DNA from: Citrobacter amalonaticus
Lineage (GTDB): Bacteria; Pseudomonadota; Gammaproteobacteria; Enterobacterales; Enterobacteriaceae
Reading direction: 5' to 3'
DNA: 64,000 nucleotides
NCBI RefSeq assembly: GCF_018252635.1
Contig: NZ_JAGTXM010000004.1
Location: forward strand, 124,001-188,000
Of the stretch, positions 56,651 to 63,929 are shown in pieces; the first letter of the stretch is position 1; each line of letters starts with the position of its first letter. Below the pieces are notes generated by a model that was not told the origin of the DNA, did no database searches, and was given only the letters and a program-made list of their open reading frames with translations. A program made the translations under genes and the position numbers.

Positions 56651-57280
56651 ATGCCAAAAAACGACGAGAATTCGCTTCTCAGCCAACTTGACACTATTGC
56701 GAAGGGACTAAGCGAAACGTTTTCTCCCTTTTGCGAAGTGGTTGTACATGACCTCAAGGATCCTGAGCATGCGATTATGTCGATACATAATAATTTGTCC
56801 GGACGTCAGGCTGGGCAACCGGCTACGGAACTTGGGCTTGCAAGGATTGCGTCACCGGATTTCCCTGAAATTATTGCGAACTACGGCAATCAGTTTGCCG
56901 ATGGCCGTCCGGTAAAAAGTACGTCGATTGGCATTAAGGATGAACAAGGCAAATACGTGGCGGCATTATGCCTTAATGTCGATATGACGCTTTTTCGGGG
57001 GATGCAGAGCGCGCTGGCGCGCTTTACCGAAACAGAGAGTTCACCGGTGCGTGAACATCTTGATCCCGGCAGTACTGAAGTGATTCGCCAGCGAATCGAT
57101 GATTTTGCCGCGAAACGCGCCACCACGGCTCGCGCGCTTAAACCAGAAGACAGAAAGGTTCTTATCCAACAGTTACGAAAAGAGGGATTGCTGAATGTGC
57201 GTAAATCCATGGATACGGTGGCGCAACATTTAGGCGTATCACGGGCGACAGCCTACCTCTATGCACGCCAGGCCGGGTGA
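56651..57280 (+). CDS. YheO-type PAS/HTH transcriptional regulator
   Basis: A 209-residue regulator with an N-terminal YheO-like PAS domain (FSPFCEVVVHDLKDPEHAIMSIHNN; STSIGIKDEQGKYVAALCLNVDM) and a C-terminal HTH_22 domain (NVRKSMDTVAQHLGVSRATAYLYARQ). The family includes regulators of D-amino-acid use such as DauR. It follows the lyase by 52 bases on the same strand and is the obvious candidate regulator of this cluster, acting perhaps at the palindrome 55154-55174. Its ligand is unknown. Confidence 0.87.
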   Translation: MPKNDENSLLSQLDTIAKGLSETFSPFCEVVVHDLKDPEHAIMSIHNNLSGRQAGQPATELGLARIASPDFPEIIANYGNQFADGRPVKSTSIGIKDEQGKYVAALCLNVDMTLFRGMQSALARFTETESSPVREHLDPGSTEVIRQRIDDFAAKRATTARALKPEDRKVLIQQLRKEGLLNVRKSMDTVAQHLGVSRATAYLYARQAG

Positions 57281-57359
57281 ATCCGGCCCGGTGTGCTATA
57301 GTTTTTGGTTTCTCTTCGGGTGAACAGACGCTTTGTCACTGCACCACGACAGGAACGGT

Positions 57360-57824
57360 ATGATGTCTCAACGCCCACCACAACCAACACGTCGGACAGC
57401 ATTTTTCGCCGACACCACCGCGTTGCTCCTGTTCTTCACGACAACAGGCATTATTAATGAACGCGTGATAGCGGGTATGACGTGGGAACAGGTGCTATAC
57501 GCTCGCCTTCTGGGCGCGATCCTGATGGTGCCGGTGGCCAGACCTTACGGCATATGGCGGGACTGGTTGATGAAGCGAGCCGGAGAGAGTCGGATTTCCC
57601 AACTACTATGGGACAGTATGGCGCTGGTCAGTTTCCAGGTGCCACTTTATGCTGCGATCATTGCGTTTAGCGGGGCCTCGGGGAGCGGCTTGATCCAGGG
57701 GACGCTGGGCGCAGCCTTAATGATGCTCTTGCTGGGACGGCCTTATGGGGCGTTTCTTAACGGGATACGTAAACTGTTTGGCTTACCGCCGGGGGGAGAC
57801 AAACCCATGTCCCTGAATAGCTGA
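57360..57824 (+). CDS. AlaE-like amino-acid exporter paralogue
   Basis: A 154-residue membrane protein of the AlaE (L-alanine exporter) family. There are about four helices (FADTTALLLFFTTTGIINERVI; LLGAILMVPVARPYGIWRDW; SMALVSFQVPLYAAIIAFSG; TLGAALMMLLLGRPYGAFLNG), with the repeated Arg/Ala-Pro-Tyr-Gly elements typical of AlaE. AGGAACGG precedes the double ATG at 57360; an upstream TTG at 57333 is less likely. It may export an amino acid linked to the preceding lyase cluster. Divergence from E. coli AlaE is substantial, so the substrate is open. Confidence 0.8.
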   Translation: MMSQRPPQPTRRTAFFADTTALLLFFTTTGIINERVIAGMTWEQVLYARLLGAILMVPVARPYGIWRDWLMKRAGESRISQLLWDSMALVSFQVPLYAAIIAFSGASGSGLIQGTLGAALMMLLLGRPYGAFLNGIRKLFGLPPGGDKPMSLNS

Positions 57825-57829
57825 ATCCG

Positions 57830-58288
57830 CTACAGACCAGGGTATTTCCCGTCATCATCGACCAGATAGAGCTGCGTCAGATACCAACGCTGATTTTGCT
57901 TTATTAAGTGATATTCATACTTGGGGGAATAATAGGGCTGCGGAAAACGGGTTTTTACAATGGCTGAATTATTCTCCACCACCACCGACAGAATTTTTTC
58001 CAGATTCGGGTCATGCGAAGTGTCTGAACCAAACGCGACAGGCTCACCTTTAAAGTTGGGAAGCGTATATTTTTTCAACAAGTCATCCCAGCGTTGTTGA
58101 GCATATTTCATCACGTTATGGTCATCCAGCGTTTGATGCAATGCAAAAGAGCGATCGTTCCACTCTTTGTAGTCCCGTTGAAAACTGACAACGATTTCCT
58201 CTGGTGTGTTTAATGTATCTGCAATGGCATCCGTGATGTTTAAAAATCCCGTCAGTAACAAACAGAGTGCGATAAAACAATGTTTCAT
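57830..58288 (-). CDS. Secreted NTF2-like protein of unknown function
   Basis: A 152-residue precursor with a signal peptide (MKHCFIALCLLLTGFLNITDAIA, cleavage about residue 23). A small alpha+beta domain of the NTF2-like/DUF3828 kind follows (TPEEIVVSFQRDYKEWNDRS; YEYHLIKQNQRWYLTQLYLVDDDGKYPGL). Such domains occur in periplasmic proteins and in immunity proteins; no toxin gene is adjacent, so an immunity role is not supported. It is convergent with the AlaE-like gene, six bases apart. The gene is AT-rich. Confidence 0.7.
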   Translation of the reverse strand: MKHCFIALCLLLTGFLNITDAIADTLNTPEEIVVSFQRDYKEWNDRSFALHQTLDDHNVMKYAQQRWDDLLKKYTLPNFKGEPVAFGSDTSHDPNLEKILSVVVENNSAIVKTRFPQPYYSPKYEYHLIKQNQRWYLTQLYLVDDDGKYPGL

Positions 58289-58488
58289 TAACTTGTCTCA
58301 GTATGCTGGAAAAGAAAAGCACGTTATTGTGCAATATATCATCTTTAACATATTGCTTTGCCTGAATAATGAGCACATAAGTGAAAATAAAGTTTTCCAT
58401 AGCTATTGCAGGGGTAATTTGAGTTATGTATTATCACGGCCGGTTCTGATGATGAGTAGATTTTCAATCAGAAATAATAACCAGTAGA

Positions 58489-58563
58489 CCGCCATTAGCT
58501 CATCTGGAAGAGCGAACGACTTTAGTTGTAGGGAACGGGGTTCGAGGCCTCGATGGCGGCCCA
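58489..58563 (+). tRNA. tRNA-like gene with 6-base anticodon loop and encoded CCA
   Basis: The 75-base segment folds as a tRNA. Seven-bp acceptor CCGCCAT/ATGGCGG; bases T-A at 8-9; D stem GCTC/GAGC with an eight-base loop containing GG; T arm CGGGG-TTCGAGG-CCTCG; discriminator C and CCA at 58561-58563. Only the anticodon arm fails: AACGA-CTTTAG-TTGTA gives four weak pairs and a six-base loop, one base short of canonical, so no anticodon can be read with confidence. An intrinsic terminator follows at once. It may be a decayed tRNA or a tRNA-like RNA with another use. Confidence 0.7.
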
Positions 58564-58570
58564 AATTTGA

Positions 58571-58598
58571 AGGCCCGGACGTTTGTCTGGGCCTTTTT
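58571..58598 (+). terminator. Intrinsic terminator after the tRNA-like gene
   Basis: AGGCCCGGAC pairs with GTCTGGGCCT around GTTT, followed by a T tract (TTTTGC). It lies seven bases after the encoded CCA and fits a transcribed tRNA-like gene. It is also 25 bases past the bla stop, on the opposite strand. Confidence 0.9.
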
Positions 58599-58622
58599 GC
58601 TTTCTTTACTTACCCGCCTGGT

Positions 58623-59507
58623 TCAAAGCCCTTCCGTCACAATCTTCGCGGCAGCGGCCAGAATATCTTTACGTCCCTTAGCATCCTGTTGTGGCTGGGT
58701 AAAGTAGGTGACGAGGATCAGCGGCGCATGACCTTCAGGCCAGATCACCGCGATATCATTGGTCGTGCCATACTCACCGCTTCCGGTTTTATCGCCAACC
58801 ACCCAGTTTTCAGGCAGACCGGCACGAATGCTCTGGCCGCCGGTCGTATTGCCTTTCAACCATTCAACAAGTTGTGCACGCTGTGCGCCAGCCAGCGCAT
58901 CGCCCAGCGCCAGTTTGTGCAGGCTTTTCGCCATCGCCAGCGGCGACGTAGTGTCGCGCTCATCGCCAGGGATGGCGGTGTTCAGTTCGGGTTCCGTCCG
59001 GTCGAGACGAAACGTGGTGTCGCCAATCGAGCGGGCAAAGGCCGTGACGTTGCCGGTACCGCCCAGGTGCTCAAGTAATTTATTCATTGCCGTATTATCG
59101 CTGTATTGCAGAGCGGCAGCACTTAGCTCCGCTAATGTCATCTCTTTGTTAACATTTTTTTCCGTCACCGGATTCCAGTTCGTCAGATCGTCTTTTTTGA
59201 TGACCATTTTCTGCTGCAAAATACCGTGCTGAGTTTCACTCTGTTTTAATACCGCGGCAGCGACCATCATCTTACTGGTGCTGCACATGGCAAAGCGTTC
59301 GTCACCGCGATAGAGGATTTGTGAACGATCGGCGGTATTAATCAGCGCAACGCCCAGGCGGCCACCCGATTGTTTTTCTAATGCTGCCAGCTTTTGTTGA
59401 ACCTGTGCGGGATCGACCTGCGTGCGTGCTAAAAGCGGTGAACTGGCGGTAAAGAAAGCGAGCACGGCGGCGATAAGTAGCGTCTGATGAAAACGTTTTT
59501 TAAACAT
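58623..59507 (-). CDS. Class A beta-lactamase (SED/CdiA-like, CTX-M relative)
   Basis: A 294-residue precursor with a signal peptide ([20 protein letters not shown]...LLA). All class A motifs are present: S70-x-x-K as STSK, SDN as YSDN, E166 in EPELN, and KTG with serine at 237 (DKTGSGEYG) as in CTX-M and SED-type enzymes. It should be a periplasmic penicillinase/cephalosporinase. A LysR gene lies divergently upstream, the layout of inducible Citrobacter sedlakii blaSED and C. amalonaticus-type enzymes. The start at 59507 has AAGGA at good distance; ATG 59516 overlaps it. Confidence 0.92.
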   Translation of the reverse strand: MFKKRFHQTLLIAAVLAFFTASSPLLARTQVDPAQVQQKLAALEKQSGGRLGVALINTADRSQILYRGDERFAMCSTSKMMVAAAVLKQSETQHGILQQKMVIKKDDLTNWNPVTEKNVNKEMTLAELSAAALQYSDNTAMNKLLEHLGGTGNVTAFARSIGDTTFRLDRTEPELNTAIPGDERDTTSPLAMAKSLHKLALGDALAGAQRAQLVEWLKGNTTGGQSIRAGLPENWVVGDKTGSGEYGTTNDIAVIWPEGHAPLILVTYFTQPQQDAKGRKDILAAAAKIVTEGL

Positions 59508-59699
59508 AAATGACATCCTTGAGAATCAATATATTGAAGATGCACGCGCTTTCTTTTTATCTGCACAGACAGACAAAAGAAGAAAGAGAATTAAAGGCGC
59601 ATGAGGTTTCTGCGGTGCCAGAACTATCCGCTCTCCGTGCTTGCTTAACAAGCGAGAAGAATTTACCCTGGGATAAAGAAAATCTTATGAGTCTTTATT

Positions 59700-60560
59700 A
59701 TGCGCGCTAATCTCCCGCTCAATGCACTACGCGCCTTTGAGGCTTCGGCTCGCCATTTGAGTTTTACTCGTGCGGCACTGGAACTCTGTGTCACGCAGGC
59801 CGCCGTCAGCCAGCAGGTACGTATCCTGGAAGATCGTCTGAACAGAGTGCTGTTTAAACGTCTCCCCAGAGGACTAGAGATGACGGATGAAGCACAGGCA
59901 CTGTTTGCCGTCCTGGCCGACGCCTTTGACCAAATCGACACTATTTTTCGCCAGTTTGAGGGGGGTGAGTATCGTGAAGTGCTCACGGTCGCCGCGGTCG
60001 GTACCTTTGCCGTCGGCTGGTTATTGCCGCGCATTGAACAATTCCAGCAGGCGCATCCGTTCGTTGAATTACGCCTGCGCACAAATAATAACGTCGTGAA
60101 TCTGGCGGCTGAAGGGCTGGATTTTGCCATCCGCTTCGGCAACGGCCTGTGGCCCGCCACCCATAATGAAATGCTGTGTGAGGCTCCGCTGACTGTCCTG
60201 TGCTCGCCAGAAACCGCACAACGGCTCAGGCAGCCAGCCGATCTGCTGCAAGAGAATCTTCTGCGTTCATACCGGGCAGATGAGTGGGATAACTGGTTTG
60301 CTGCGGCAGGCGTGACGGCAGAGCGGATCAATGGTGCCGTTTTTGATTCCTCGCGCCTGATGATTGAAACGGTTATCCATACCGGCGGTGCGGCACTGGT
60401 TCCGGCAATGATGTTTGCCAGAGAACTGGCGGCCGGACAGCTCGTTCGTCCCTTCGACATTGAGATCCGCATGGGCGGTTACTGGCTCACCCACCTGAAG
60501 TCGAAACCAATGACCTCCGCGATGGAAATCTTCCGCGACTGGATCGTAAAAATGGCATGA
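59700..60560 (+). CDS. LysR-type regulator of the beta-lactamase (AmpR-like)
   Basis: A 286-residue LysR protein whose N terminus (LPLNALRAFEASARHLSFTRAALELCVTQAAVSQQVRILE) is the typical AmpR/GcvA-type winged helix. The ligand domain follows from about residue 92. It is divergent from the class A bla gene with 192 bases between them. AmpR relatives sense cell-wall muropeptides and activate bla when beta-lactams damage the wall. The same role is inferred here. Confidence 0.88.
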   Translation: MRANLPLNALRAFEASARHLSFTRAALELCVTQAAVSQQVRILEDRLNRVLFKRLPRGLEMTDEAQALFAVLADAFDQIDTIFRQFEGGEYREVLTVAAVGTFAVGWLLPRIEQFQQAHPFVELRLRTNNNVVNLAAEGLDFAIRFGNGLWPATHNEMLCEAPLTVLCSPETAQRLRQPADLLQENLLRSYRADEWDNWFAAAGVTAERINGAVFDSSRLMIETVIHTGGAALVPAMMFARELAAGQLVRPFDIEIRMGGYWLTHLKSKPMTSAMEIFRDWIVKMA

Positions 60561-60561
60561 A

Positions 60562-60581
60562 CGGGAGCCAGCAGGCTCCCG
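60562..60581. terminator. Hairpin between the LysR gene and uspF
   Basis: CGGGAGCC and GGCTCCCG form an eight-bp stem with an AGCA loop between the convergent genes. There is no T tract beyond CTTG, so termination may be weak or factor dependent. Confidence 0.5.
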
Positions 60582-60589
60582 CTTGCAGC

Positions 60590-61018
60590 TCAGCGAACCA
60601 CCAGCACTGGACAGTGTGCGTGACGCACGACGGCGGCGGCGGTAGAACCCAACAGATACGTTGAAATACCGGGCTGGTGTGAAGCGATGATCACCAGATC
60701 AGCGCTGATAGCCTCTGCCAGCTTCAGGATCTGATCCTTCGGGGGACCGTATACCACATGCTTCTCTACCCGGCCTTCAGGGATATCAAATTGTTTCACA
60801 ATCTCGTCGAGTTTCTGTAATGCCTTCGTCTGCAGTCCATTTTTATCCGGGAGTTCACCAGAGTAGGCGAGCCCCAGGGAGGCATAAAAGGGGACTGAAG
60901 GAATGACCGACAAAAAATGGACTTTTGCCGTTTTGGCGTGGATTTTGACCTGAGGAATAAGCTGCCGGGTGAGATCGGCTTCAGAGATATCAATGGGCAC
61001 CAGAACAGAACGATACAT
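60590..61018 (-). CDS. uspF: Universal stress protein, UspF type
   Basis: A 142-residue UspA-fold protein closest to E. coli UspF. It starts [20 protein letters not shown] and contains [23 protein letters not shown]. The C-terminal ATP-binding signature G-x2-G-x9-G-S/T is visible as [27 protein letters not shown] lies eight bases before ATG 61018; ATG 61024 would be too close to it. UspF is linked to adhesion and nucleotide-dependent stress responses. It is divergent from zinT. Confidence 0.88.
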   Translation of the reverse strand: MYRSVLVPIDISEADLTRQLIPQVKIHAKTAKVHFLSVIPSVPFYASLGLAYSGELPDKNGLQTKALQKLDEIVKQFDIPEGRVEKHVVYGPPKDQILKLAEAISADLVIIASHQPGISTYLLGSTAAAVVRHAHCPVLVVR

Positions 61019-61131
61019 AGTCATTACCTCCTGTTTTTTGTCTCCGGATTTAGTATATCGAATCTGGTTTTTGCATAAAAAGTAACCAGATCAACTTTCC
61101 TTCATTTATGCGCAACGGTGTTGAATAAAAT

Positions 61132-61154
61132 GAATTGTTATAATATAACATTGC
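61132..61154. promoter_or_regulatory. Zur operator of zinT
   Basis: GAATTGTTATAATATAACATTGC closely matches the Zur consensus GAAATGTTATANTATAACATTTC and is centred about 40 bases before the zinT start codon. Zinc repression of zinT is expected, as in E. coli. Confidence 0.92.
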
Positions 61155-61183
61155 ATCTTGTTCATAACATTGAGGGTAAGACA

Positions 61184-61834
61184 TTGGTGATTCATTGGAA
61201 AAAAATAGCCGTTTCTCTGGGCATGCTGTGGTTTAGCAGTTATGCCTTCGCCCACGGCGATCACGCGCACGGTGTGCCGTTGACGGAGATGGAGCAGAAA
61301 GCGGCGAAAGGCGAATTTGCGGATAGTCATGTCAAGGACAGGGCGCTTACCGACTGGGATGGCATGTGGCAATCCGTTTATCCTTATCTGGTCAGCGGCG
61401 AACTGGATCCGGTTTTTAAACAGAAAGCGGCAAAAGAGAAGAGTAAAACGGTGGAAGAGGTGAAAGCCTATTACCGGAAAGGCTATGAGACCGAAGTCGA
61501 TACCATTGGTATCGAAAATGGCGTGATGGAGTTTCATACCGGTAAGCAGGTGGCCTCCTGTCAGTATGACTATGCCGGATACAAGATCCTGACCTATACG
61601 TCAGGTAAAAAAGGGGTGCGCTATCTGTTTGAATGCAAAGACGCAAACAGTAAAGCGCCGAAGTTTGTGCAGTTCAGCGATCATATTATTGCGCCACGCA
61701 CGTCGAGCCACTTCCATATTTTTATGGGCAATACCTCACAGCAAGCGCTACTGGAAGAGATGGACAACTGGCCAACCTATTATCCTTATCAACTCAAAGC
61801 GCAGGCCGTGGTGGACGAAATGCTGCATCACTAA
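61184..61834 (+). CDS. zinT: Periplasmic zinc-binding protein ZinT
   Basis: A 216-residue precursor of the ZinT/YodA family. The signal peptide ([17 protein letters not shown]) is followed by a His-rich N terminus (HGDHAHG), a lipocalin-like core and the conserved C-terminal half ([40 protein letters not shown]). ZinT hands zinc to ZnuA under zinc starvation. The TTG at 61184 is seven bases after GAGGG and gives exactly the E. coli length; GTG 61187 is the alternative. A Zur box precedes it. Confidence 0.93.
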   Translation: MVIHWKKIAVSLGMLWFSSYAFAHGDHAHGVPLTEMEQKAAKGEFADSHVKDRALTDWDGMWQSVYPYLVSGELDPVFKQKAAKEKSKTVEEVKAYYRKGYETEVDTIGIENGVMEFHTGKQVASCQYDYAGYKILTYTSGKKGVRYLFECKDANSKAPKFVQFSDHIIAPRTSSHFHIFMGNTSQQALLEEMDNWPTYYPYQLKAQAVVDEMLHH

Positions 61835-61920
61835 ATTGAGCCTCAGCCCGTTGCTTGTCGACGGGCTGACCGTTGCGCTAAGGTGACACCAGGCAGAAAT
61901 GACACGATGACGGTGAGACG

Positions 61921-62718
61921 ATGACATTGAGGATTCCGGATATCCTTCGCGAGCAACTGGAAAAGGCGAAGATCATCATTGAACGGATCCTTGGAGAGGA
62001 TCTGCTGGCCATTCACCTGTACGGATCTGCCGTTGAAGGTGGGTTAAAACCCCACAGCGATATTGATCTGCTGGTCACCGTGCGTGCGCCGCTGGCGACG
62101 GTACAGCGGGAAGCGCTAATGCAGGAACTCCTGTCGGTGTCGGCCTGTCCTGGCACGTCGACGCGCTGGCGGGCGCTTGAAGTGACGGTGGTGGTGCATA
62201 CCGATGTAGTGCCCTGGCGTTTTCCTCCCCAACGGGAAATGCAGTTTGGCGAATGGTTGCGCGAGGATATTCAGGCGGGGAAATATGAACCTGTGCAGCA
62301 GGATAGCGATCTGACGATTTTATTGACTCAGGCGCGTAGCGCCAGTATTGCCTTATCCGGGGAGCGTGCGGACCGGCTTTTTGAGCCTGTGCCGGAAAAC
62401 GACATTCGGGAGACGTTCCGTCAGACGCTGACGCTCTGGCAGGACAGTCGTGATTTGCACGGCGACGAGCGCAATATCATTTTGACACTGGCGCGCATCT
62501 GGTACAGCGTGGCGACAGGCGGTTTTACCGCGAAAGACAGCGCGGCAGACTGGTTAATGCCTTATCTCCCGGAGGAACACGCTTCTCTTCTTGTGACCGC
62601 ACGCCTCGACTATCTGGGGCAGGCAAGCGTTGACTGGGCAGAGGCCATGCCCGCCGTCTCGCGCTTTGTCGGCTATGCAAAAGCGAAAATAGCCGAACAG
62701 TTATCGCTCGTGGATTAG
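61921..62718 (+). CDS. aadA: Chromosomal AadA-type aminoglycoside nucleotidyltransferase
   Basis: A 265-residue ANT(3'')(9) family enzyme that adenylylates streptomycin and spectinomycin. The nucleotidyltransferase motif is LYGSAVEGGLKPHSDIDLLV (GS...DxD, about residues 36-55) and the catalytic glutamate region is RALEVTVVV. A C-terminal helical domain (LARIWYSVATGGFTAKDSAADWL) completes the fold. It resembles the resident Salmonella aadA rather than integron cassettes, and no attC or integrase is nearby. The Salmonella gene is normally near silent; expression here cannot be judged. Confidence 0.9.
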   Translation: MTLRIPDILREQLEKAKIIIERILGEDLLAIHLYGSAVEGGLKPHSDIDLLVTVRAPLATVQREALMQELLSVSACPGTSTRWRALEVTVVVHTDVVPWRFPPQREMQFGEWLREDIQAGKYEPVQQDSDLTILLTQARSASIALSGERADRLFEPVPENDIRETFRQTLTLWQDSRDLHGDERNIILTLARIWYSVATGGFTAKDSAADWLMPYLPEEHASLLVTARLDYLGQASVDWAEAMPAVSRFVGYAKAKIAEQLSLVD

Positions 62719-62770
62719 TGGTGCCTGTTTTCAGGCACTATGATTGTTGCAACAGAAGAATGGCTGATAA

Positions 62771-62800
62771 TAAAAAAGGCAGATCGCTCTGCCTTTTTTC
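62771..62800. terminator. Intrinsic terminator between aadA and minE
   Basis: AAAAGGCAGA pairs with TCTGCCTTTT around TCGC, with A and T runs on either side, so it can serve both convergent units. A second hairpin, GTGCCTG-TTTT-CAGGCAC, lies right after the aadA stop. Confidence 0.92.
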
Positions 62801-62823
62801 CAGGAATTATCGTAGTAAAGCGT

Positions 62824-63090
62824 TTATTTCAACTCTTCAGCTTCCGGCAATGTCACGTTAAGTTCAAGAATGGAAATATCGCCGTCCTTTTGCTCAAGTT
62901 GAACGGTGACCATTTCCGGATCAATTTGTACATACTTACAAATGACCTCAAGAATATCTTTACGCAACTGCGGTAAATAATGCGGTTCGGCGTCGCTACG
63001 ACGACGCTCGGCAACGATAATCTGTAATCGCTCTTTCGCGATGTTCGCTGTACTCTTTTTCCGCGAGAGAAAAAAATCCAGTAATGCCAT
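62824..63090 (-). CDS. minE: Cell division topological factor MinE
   Basis: An 88-residue protein identical or nearly so to E. coli MinE. It has an N-terminal amphipathic membrane-binding and MinD-interaction region ([30 protein letters not shown]) and a C-terminal dimerisation domain. MinE stimulates the MinD ATPase and drives pole-to-pole oscillation. It lies three bases after minD in the minCDE operon. Confidence 0.98.
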   Translation of the reverse strand: MALLDFFLSRKKSTANIAKERLQIIVAERRRSDAEPHYLPQLRKDILEVICKYVQIDPEMVTVQLEQKDGDISILELNVTLPEAEELK

Positions 63091-63093
63091 AAC

Positions 63094-63906
63094 TTATCCT
63101 CCGAACAGGCGTTTGAGGAAACCTTTCTTCTCTTCGTCAATGAAGCGGAAAGGACGTTCTTCTCCCAACAGACGGTCTACCGTATCGGCATACGCTTTAC
63201 CTGCGTCTGCGTTGATGTCCAGAATGACCGGTTCGCCCTGGTTAGAGGCGCGCAGCACAGACTGATCTTCCGGGATAACTCCGACGAGTTTAATGCGCAG
63301 GATCTCCAGCACATCTTCCATACTGAGCATGTCGCCACGGTTAACACGGCCCGGGTTGTAGCGCGTCAACAGCAGATGTTCTTTAATCGGATCTTCACCG
63401 TTTTCGGCGCGGCGCGATTTAGATGCCAGAATACCCAGGATACGGTCAGAGTCGCGTACCGAGGAGACTTCCGGGTTAGTGGTAATAATCGCTTCGTCGG
63501 CGAAATAGAGCGCCATCAGCGCGCCGGTTTCGATTCCCGCAGGGGAGTCGCAGACGATAAACTCGAAATCCATTGCTTTCAGATCGTCGAGAACTTTTGC
63601 AACGCCTTCACGCGTTAATGCGTCTTTATCGCGCGTCTGAGAGGCCGGAAGAATAAAGAGATTCTCAGTGCGCTTGTCCTTGATGAGCGCCTGATTGAGC
63701 GACGCATCGCCCTGAATGACGTTGACGAAATCATAAACAACCCGACGCTCACACCCCATGATCAGATCGAGGTTACGCAGGCCGATATCAAAATCAATAA
63801 CGACAGTTTTCTTTCCCTTCTGGGCCAAACCAGTAGCGATGGCCGCGCTGGAGGTGGTTTTGCCAACGCCCCCTTTACCCGAAGTAACTACAATAATGCG
63901 TGCCAT
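63094..63906 (-). CDS. minD: Septum site-determining ATPase MinD
   Basis: A 270-residue deviant Walker A ATPase (SGKGGVGKTTSSAA, residues 9-22) that recruits MinC to the membrane. Other motifs are visible, including VIDFDIGLRNLD and VCDSPAGIE, and the C-terminal amphipathic membrane-targeting helix EKKGFLKRLFGG. The length is as in E. coli. It is the middle gene of minCDE. Confidence 0.98.
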   Translation of the reverse strand: MARIIVVTSGKGGVGKTTSSAAIATGLAQKGKKTVVIDFDIGLRNLDLIMGCERRVVYDFVNVIQGDASLNQALIKDKRTENLFILPASQTRDKDALTREGVAKVLDDLKAMDFEFIVCDSPAGIETGALMALYFADEAIITTNPEVSSVRDSDRILGILASKSRRAENGEDPIKEHLLLTRYNPGRVNRGDMLSMEDVLEILRIKLVGVIPEDQSVLRASNQGEPVILDINADAGKAYADTVDRLLGEERPFRFIDEEKKGFLKRLFGG

Positions 63907-63929
63907 AGAAATTCCTTGTTAAAAAGGGA

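Noticed and set aside
58489-58563. Calling the tRNA-like segment an ordinary functional tRNA (for example tRNA-Lys, from the CTTT run)
   Set aside because: The anticodon stem has too few pairs and the loop has six bases, so no anticodon can be placed reliably.
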